Shown: positions 5,789 to 9,764 of the stretch, one piece after another | How positions within the stretch are numbered: the first letter of the stretch is position 1 | How the letters are laid out: every line of letters begins with the position of its first letter | Source of the DNA: Bacillota bacterium | GTDB taxonomy: Bacteria > Bacillota > Bacilli > Paenibacillales > Paenibacillaceae | Reading direction: 5' to 3' | DNA length: 9,764 bases | Assembly (NCBI GenBank): GCA_023386495.1 | Contig: JAEWJS010000024.1 | Coordinates: 1 to 9,764, forward strand | Program-made: the position numbers and the translations under genes | Notes under the pieces: generated by a model | What the model saw: the letters and a program-made list of their open reading frames with translations, nothing else | The model's database searches: none | What the model was told of the DNA's origin: nothing

Positions 5789-6508
5789 TTACGCCTCGTG
5801 CTGCGTGTCCACCGCTTCCTTCACGGAGGCGTACACCAGCCTGCCGATCGCGTTGCCGATCGCCGAAGCGCAGCCTGCGTAGGCGTGCACGACCGGATGA
5901 TCCGCGCGCTGCGACACCGCGATGACGCAGGCATCGGTCGTCGTGCCGGTCGCGTGCAGCGACGGATCGGCCTCATCCCGAATATCCGCATCCCGGAGCG
6001 CAGCCGCTTTCGCTTCCGTGGCTGTCGTCATCGCGTTCAGCATCGCCCCGTCCGTCATGCGGCCGTCCACCATCACGATCGTATTGATCGTGCCCGGATA
6101 ATAGGCCGGATAGGTCTCTCTCTTCGTCCCGGCCTTGGCGGCGTTGCGCGTGCCTGCTGTCGCGCAGACAATGAGCCGATACCACTCGCCGCTCTCGTCA
6201 ACGATCGCAGCATGCGTCAGCTTGGCAGCCGTCAACAGGCCGATCGTCCGATCGCCGTCCATGCCGGCCCCTTCGAGGTATGCGCGCATTTCCCGTACCG
6301 GGTCATCACACAGGTAATCAAGCGGCACGCGGCGATTGAGAATGGCGGCCGCTTCCCGGATGCCGCCGTTGTAGAAGGCGCTCGACGCGCATCGGAAGCT
6401 GTCCGTGCCGCGTACGGTGATGCCGTCCGGCTCGTATTCGAATCGGATGTCGGTCCAGCTTGGAGGCCGGTACACGAACGGTGTTCCCGTGCGATAAGGC
6501 TGACTCAC
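5789..6508 (-). CDS. cbiZ: Adenosylcobinamide amidohydrolase CbiZ
   Basis: CbiZ cuts the amide bond between the corrin ring and the aminopropanol arm of adenosylcobinamide, giving adenosylcobyric acid that can be rebuilt into cobalamin. It lets cells remodel foreign corrinoids. The 239-residue protein carries the family blocks ATAGTRNAAKAG (116-127), PGTINTIVMVDGRMTDGAM (138-156), TATEAKAAALRD (162-173) and ATGTTTDACVIA (186-197). It is a standalone domain of normal length, not fused to a transporter subunit. The start is GTG at 6506-6508, overlapping the cobQ stop by 4 bp (GTGA) with GGGGAGGG just upstream in the cobQ 3' end. The frame stays open upstream to 6679, but that part is cobQ read in another frame. 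It is the last gene of the visible cobalamin run. No terminator is obvious downstream. Confidence 0.92.
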   Translation of the reverse strand: MSQPYRTGTPFVYRPPSWTDIRFEYEPDGITVRGTDSFRCASSAFYNGGIREAAAILNRRVPLDYLCDDPVREMRAYLEGAGMDGDRTIGLLTAAKLTHAAIVDESGEWYRLIVCATAGTRNAAKAGTKRETYPAYYPGTINTIVMVDGRMTDGAMLNAMTTATEAKAAALRDADIRDEADPSLHATGTTTDACVIAVSQRADHPVVHAYAGCASAIGNAIGRLVYASVKEAVDTQHEA

Positions 6509-8073
6509 AAGCTTCCCTCCCCTCGCTGCTGCCGTAAGATGGCGTTGATGCGATCCATGTTCAGATATGCTCGGACATGATCGGCCAGCCGATCGAAGGC
6601 AGCTTCGCGCTGCGCTTGGAATCGCAGGTCTGCCGGAAGCGGGCTCCAATCCCGATCGCGGCGAAGCCGGTTCAGCCAAGCGCGGCGGAAGCCGTCGTTA
6701 TGCAGGATGCCGTGCATGAACGTGCCCCACAGCTTGCCGTCCCCGCTGGCAGCGCCTTCCCGATAGAGCTCGCAGAACGCCATATCGCTGCCTTCCACGG
6801 TAGCGCGTACCAAGAACGGCTGCAAGAGGGCTGGATCTGTCGCCTCCGCTCTCCCCATATGAATCTCGTATCCGATGACGGAATGAGGTTCGGTCATGCC
6901 CGGCAGCTCGCCTTGGCCCGCTACCCGAACGGTGCGTTTGCGGGTCTCGAACGTCACGTCGATCGGCAGCCAGCCGAAGCCGGGTAAGCTTCCATGTTCG
7001 GATTCGACACGCTCCGGATCGTGCAGCATGCGTCCCATCATCTCGTACCCGCCGCAGATCCCGACGATGTGCCCGCCTGCCTCTTTGTACCGTTCCAGCT
7101 TCGCAGCCATGCCGCTATCGCGCAGATGGAGGAGATCCTCTGCCGTATTTTTGCTGCCGGGTATGATGACCGCATCCGGGTTACCCAGCTGATCGGCAGC
7201 CGTTACGTAGCGAATCGCAACATCCGGTTCCGCATGCAGCGGGTCGAAGTCCGTGAAGTTCGAGATGCGCGGCAGCCGCAGCACCGCGATATCCAGCCGT
7301 TCCCCATCGTCACGAACAGCAGCCGGAATTCGCCGATCGAGCGACAGCGAGTCTTCATCCTCGAGCCCGAGATCGGGCAAGTACGGAATGACGCCCAGCA
7401 CGGGCTTGCCCGTACGCGCCTCCAGCCACGCCAGTCCCGGCTGCAGCAGCGTGATGTCGCCGCGAAATTTGTTGATGACGAACCCCGCCACGCGATCCCG
7501 TTCATGCGGTTCGAGAATAGCCATCGTACCGATGATCGACGCGAATACGCCGCCGCGGTCGATATCCGCTGCCAGCAGCACCGGCGCATCGGCCCATTCG
7601 GCCATGCGCATGTTGACGATGTCGCGGTCCTTCAGATTGACTTCGGCAGGACTGCCAGCGCCTTCTAGCAAGACGAGGTCATGGGTCTCGCGAAGCCGCG
7701 ATAGCGCGTCTCTCACGATCGGCTCGGCTTCCGCCAGGTATTGCTCGCGATAGGCGATCGCGTCATAATCGCGCAGCGGCACGCCGTGCACGACGACCTG
7801 CGACGTCATCATCCCGCTCGGCTTGAGCAGGATCGGATTCATGTCGGTCGTGGCCGGGATGCGGCAGGCATCCGCCTGCATCCCTTGCGCCCTGCCGATC
7901 TCTTTGCCGTCCCACGTCACGTAGGCGTTAAGCGACATGTTCTGCGATTTGAAGGGTGCCGTACGATAGCCGTCCTGCGTAAAAATGCGGCATAAGGCCG
8001 TCGTGAGAATGCTTTTGCCGACATCGGATGCCGTGCCTTGGACCATGAGTACCGCCGCTTGTCTTCTGCTCAT
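6505..8073 (-). CDS. cobQ: Cobyric acid synthase (CobQ/CbiP)
   Basis: This ATP- and glutamine-dependent amidotransferase converts adenosylcobyrinic acid a,c-diamide to adenosylcobyric acid by amidating four side chains. The 522-residue length is typical. The N-terminal synthetase domain opens with the P-loop-like GTASDVGKS (13-21), then FKSQNMSLNAYVT (41-53) and LLEGAGSPAEVNL (135-147). The C-terminal type I glutaminase-like domain has VGICGGYEMMG with nucleophile C340 and TFMHGIL with catalytic H454. The ATG at 8071-8073 overlaps the cobD-type stop by 4 bp (ATGA), and GAGGAGG about 11 nt upstream supports it. The 3' end overlaps cbiZ by 4 bp. De novo synthesis (this enzyme) and salvage (CbiZ) therefore deliver the same intermediate from one transcript. 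Confidence 0.96.
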   Translation of the reverse strand: MSRRQAAVLMVQGTASDVGKSILTTALCRIFTQDGYRTAPFKSQNMSLNAYVTWDGKEIGRAQGMQADACRIPATTDMNPILLKPSGMMTSQVVVHGVPLRDYDAIAYREQYLAEAEPIVRDALSRLRETHDLVLLEGAGSPAEVNLKDRDIVNMRMAEWADAPVLLAADIDRGGVFASIIGTMAILEPHERDRVAGFVINKFRGDITLLQPGLAWLEARTGKPVLGVIPYLPDLGLEDEDSLSLDRRIPAAVRDDGERLDIAVLRLPRISNFTDFDPLHAEPDVAIRYVTAADQLGNPDAVIIPGSKNTAEDLLHLRDSGMAAKLERYKEAGGHIVGICGGYEMMGRMLHDPERVESEHGSLPGFGWLPIDVTFETRKRTVRVAGQGELPGMTEPHSVIGYEIHMGRAEATDPALLQPFLVRATVEGSDMAFCELYREGAASGDGKLWGTFMHGILHNDGFRRAWLNRLRRDRDWSPLPADLRFQAQREAAFDRLADHVRAYLNMDRINAILRQQRGEGSL

Positions 8074-9194
8074 TCCGGCCGCGCCTCCTCGGCCGCAGCT
8101 GTCCGCAGTCGGTCGATGCAGTGTGCCATCACGGCCAGCAGCCGGTCATTATCCTCCCGCTGCTTGACCGCGATGCGGCAATAACGCGCGTCCAGACCGT
8201 CGAAGCGCGACGCGTCCCGGATCAGGACGCCTTGCTCGCCCATGCTGCGCTGCAGTTGCGCAGCCGTCATCCGCCAAGCGGCTGGCAGCGCGAATAGAAC
8301 GTAATTCGTCACGCTTGGGATGACCTCCAGTCCCCTTGCCGCTAGCGATTGTTCCATGTACGGCCGCTCTTCGGCGATCCACGCCGCCGTTCGCGCAGCA
8401 TACGCCTCCTCATCCAGTACGGCAAGGCCGATCTCCTGCGCCAAGCCGTTCACGCTCCACGGCACCTGCAGCTCGCGCATCACGGCGATCGCGTCGGGAT
8501 GCCCGACCGCGTAGCCGAGCCGTATGCCGGGCACCGCATAGAACTTCGTCATCGAGCGCAGCACGATCAGCCTCGGATGCTCGGCCGCGAGCCGCAGCAG
8601 ACTCAGCGCTTCCCCGTCCGGCACGAAGTCGATGAATGCCTCGTCGAGCACGACGTGATGGCCGTTGTCGAGCAGCTGCCGGATCATACCCGGGTCCACC
8701 AGCCGCCCCGTCGGATTGTTCGGCGAACCGATGAACCACATCGTCGGCTTGCCGTAGCGCGTCATCGCGTCCTCGATGCGCTTCTCGTTCAGTTCGAACC
8801 CTTCTTCCGGCAGCAGCTGCACAGGCAGCACGCGGCCGCCTGCCTTGCGTACCGCATCCGCGTATTCGATGAAGCTCGGCGCCGGAATCGCGCATGTATC
8901 GGGCTTCTGCACCCGCGCGGCAAGGTCGATCAGCTCCGCGGCGCCGTTCCCGACCAAGACGGATTCCTCGGCGATGCCGTGCATAGCAGCCAGCCGGCTC
9001 GTCAGTTTGCGCACGGCCGGATCCGGGTATCGATCGATGGCAGCGGCGAACTGCCGAATGGCGCGCGCCACCGAAGGCGGCGGCCCAAGCGGGTTCATGT
9101 TCGAGCTATAATCGAGGAAGCTTCCTTGCGGCGGTCGGCCGAACGTCTCTTTTGCCGTCGTCAGGTCGCCGCCGTGCCCGTATTTTTCAAGCAT
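8070..9194 (-). CDS. cobD: L-threonine-O-3-phosphate decarboxylase (CobD/CobC type, PLP-dependent)
   Basis: This fold type I PLP enzyme decarboxylates threonine phosphate to (R)-1-amino-2-propanol phosphate, the arm joined to cobyric acid. Seen features: HGGD near the N-terminus (7-10), LDYSSNMNPLGPP (27-39), SPNNPTG (157-163), LDEAF with D184, SMTKFYAVPGIRLGY with the PLP lysine K217, and a C-terminal ARYCRIAVK carrying the substrate-carboxylate arginine. At 374 residues it matches the family and lacks any extra domain. It resembles histidinol-phosphate aminotransferase, but the HGGD start and the cobalamin neighbours favour CobD. The ATG at 9192-9194 has GAGGAGAG 8 nt upstream. A short ATTC tandem repeat (9211-9224) sits in the 37-bp gap to cobS. 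Confidence 0.92.
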   Translation of the reverse strand: MLEKYGHGGDLTTAKETFGRPPQGSFLDYSSNMNPLGPPPSVARAIRQFAAAIDRYPDPAVRKLTSRLAAMHGIAEESVLVGNGAAELIDLAARVQKPDTCAIPAPSFIEYADAVRKAGGRVLPVQLLPEEGFELNEKRIEDAMTRYGKPTMWFIGSPNNPTGRLVDPGMIRQLLDNGHHVVLDEAFIDFVPDGEALSLLRLAAEHPRLIVLRSMTKFYAVPGIRLGYAVGHPDAIAVMRELQVPWSVNGLAQEIGLAVLDEEAYAARTAAWIAEERPYMEQSLAARGLEVIPSVTNYVLFALPAAWRMTAAQLQRSMGEQGVLIRDASRFDGLDARYCRIAVKQREDNDRLLAVMAHCIDRLRTAAAEEARPE

Positions 9195-9231
9195 GGTTCA
9201 ATCTCTCCTCATTCATTCATTCATATTCCGA

Positions 9232-9764
9232 TTAGGCGATCGCCGCGGTAAGGGCGAGCAGTAAGCCGGCCTCAATCCACTCGTTCATGGCGCCATAGGT
9301 GTCGCCTGTCTGACCGCCTAGCTTCCGGTACAGCCAGAACCCGAGCAGCAGGCCCAACAATGCGGCACCGAGCGGCAGCATGGCGAATAGCAGCAGGTCA
9401 GCCTCCGACTTCGACGTCAACAAGAAGAGCGCGGCCATGATCAGCAGGCCGACGACGGCGGAAGACGCGGCATGCCGTCCTCGAACGCCCGCGAACAGCG
9501 AACCCATCCCTTCCGACTGTCTGGCATACGGCCAGATCGCGATCGATGCGGCCATCCACCAACGGCTCCAGACGGGGATGCAAGCGAAGACGAGGAGCCA
9601 GCCGGAACCTGCAGCGAGCAGCGAAGCGAGTGCTGAGAACTTGACCAAGAGCAGCATGACGCCCGCGATGACGCCCATCGCGCCGACCCGGCTGTCCTTC
9701 ATGATCTCGAGCATCCGCTCGCGCGATCGATGGCTCATCACGCCGTCCGCGGTGTCCATCCAGC
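9232..9764 (-). CDS. cobS: Adenosylcobinamide-GDP ribazoletransferase CobS, 5' end outside window
   Basis: This integral membrane enzyme joins alpha-ribazole (or its phosphate) to adenosylcobinamide-GDP, completing the nucleotide loop. About 177 C-terminal residues are visible; the family is usually near 250, so roughly the first 75 are missing. The visible part starts at WMDTADGV, the acidic metal-binding block, followed by RSRERMLEIMKDSRVGAMGV. Several hydrophobic segments follow, and it ends with the GGQTGDTYGAMNEWIEAGLLLAL block typical of CobS. The frame is open to the window edge, so the internal ATG at 9757-9759 is not the start. The stop TAA is at 9232-9234, 37 bp before the cobD-type gene. 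Confidence 0.94.
   Translation of the reverse strand, partial: WMDTADGVMSHRSRERMLEIMKDSRVGAMGVIAGVMLLLVKFSALASLLAAGSGWLLVFACIPVWSRWWMAASIAIWPYARQSEGMGSLFAGVRGRHAASSAVVGLLIMAALFLLTSKSEADLLLFAMLPLGAALLGLLLGFWLYRKLGGQTGDTYGAMNEWIEAGLLLALTAAIA

Noticed and set aside
5750..5790. TTGACG as a plus-strand -35 element
   Set aside because: No -10 hexamer at 16-18 bp, and there is no plus-strand gene downstream.
6509..6679. 57-residue N-terminal extension of CbiZ
   Set aside because: The extension lies inside cobQ in another frame and has low-quality Ser/Arg/Pro-rich sequence. The GTG at 6508 has a strong ribosome binding site and gives a normal length.
8349..9251. 300-codon plus-strand open frame opposite the cobD-type gene
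   Set aside because: Arg/His/Pro-rich composition, no recognisable motif, and antisense to a gene with all PLP-enzyme motifs intact.

Overview
The window is about 60% GC and every supported gene lies on the minus strand. Strong GGAGG-type ribosome binding sites, GTG/TTG starts, a VanRS-like two-component system and a Paenibacillus-style cobalamin gene set suggest a Paenibacillaceae-like member of the Bacillota (Paenibacillus or Cohnella type). That placement is inference; there is no rRNA or other marker here.

Read in the direction of transcription (high to low coordinates), the window opens inside a cobalamin (vitamin B12) cluster: the 3' part of cobS (9232-9764), a cobD-type threonine-phosphate decarboxylase (8070-9194), cobyric acid synthase cobQ/cbiP (6505-8073) and the salvage amidohydrolase cbiZ (5789-6508). 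The last three genes overlap by 4 bp at each junction. They make the aminopropanol phosphate arm, make cobyric acid, recover cobyric acid from foreign corrinoids and complete the nucleotide loop.

After a 156-bp AT-richer gap comes an envelope-stress-like block: an OmpR/VanR-type response regulator (4931-5632), its VanS-like histidine kinase (3841-4929) and a D-alanyl-D-alanine carboxypeptidase (2801-3745). The 95-bp gap before the carboxypeptidase gene holds five TTAA-type boxes at exactly 11-bp spacing, a candidate -10 element and a perfect 7-bp dyad next to the ribosome binding site. This looks like a regulator-dependent promoter and is the most interesting non-coding signal in the window. 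A DUF817 membrane protein (1990-2781) and a Nudix hydrolase (1511-1984) follow with gaps of 19 and 5 bp, and then the helicase gene hrpB (1-1447, cut by the window edge).

The visible end of hrpB runs into ten perfect copies of a hexanucleotide, encoding a Ser-Ala repeat inside the protein. The window edge falls in this repeat. I found no RNA gene, insertion sequence, CRISPR array, riboswitch or convincing intrinsic terminator. No stretch over 300 bp lacks a gene. I see no clearly new multi-gene system. The best leads are the phased box array upstream of the carboxypeptidase gene and the repeat inside hrpB.
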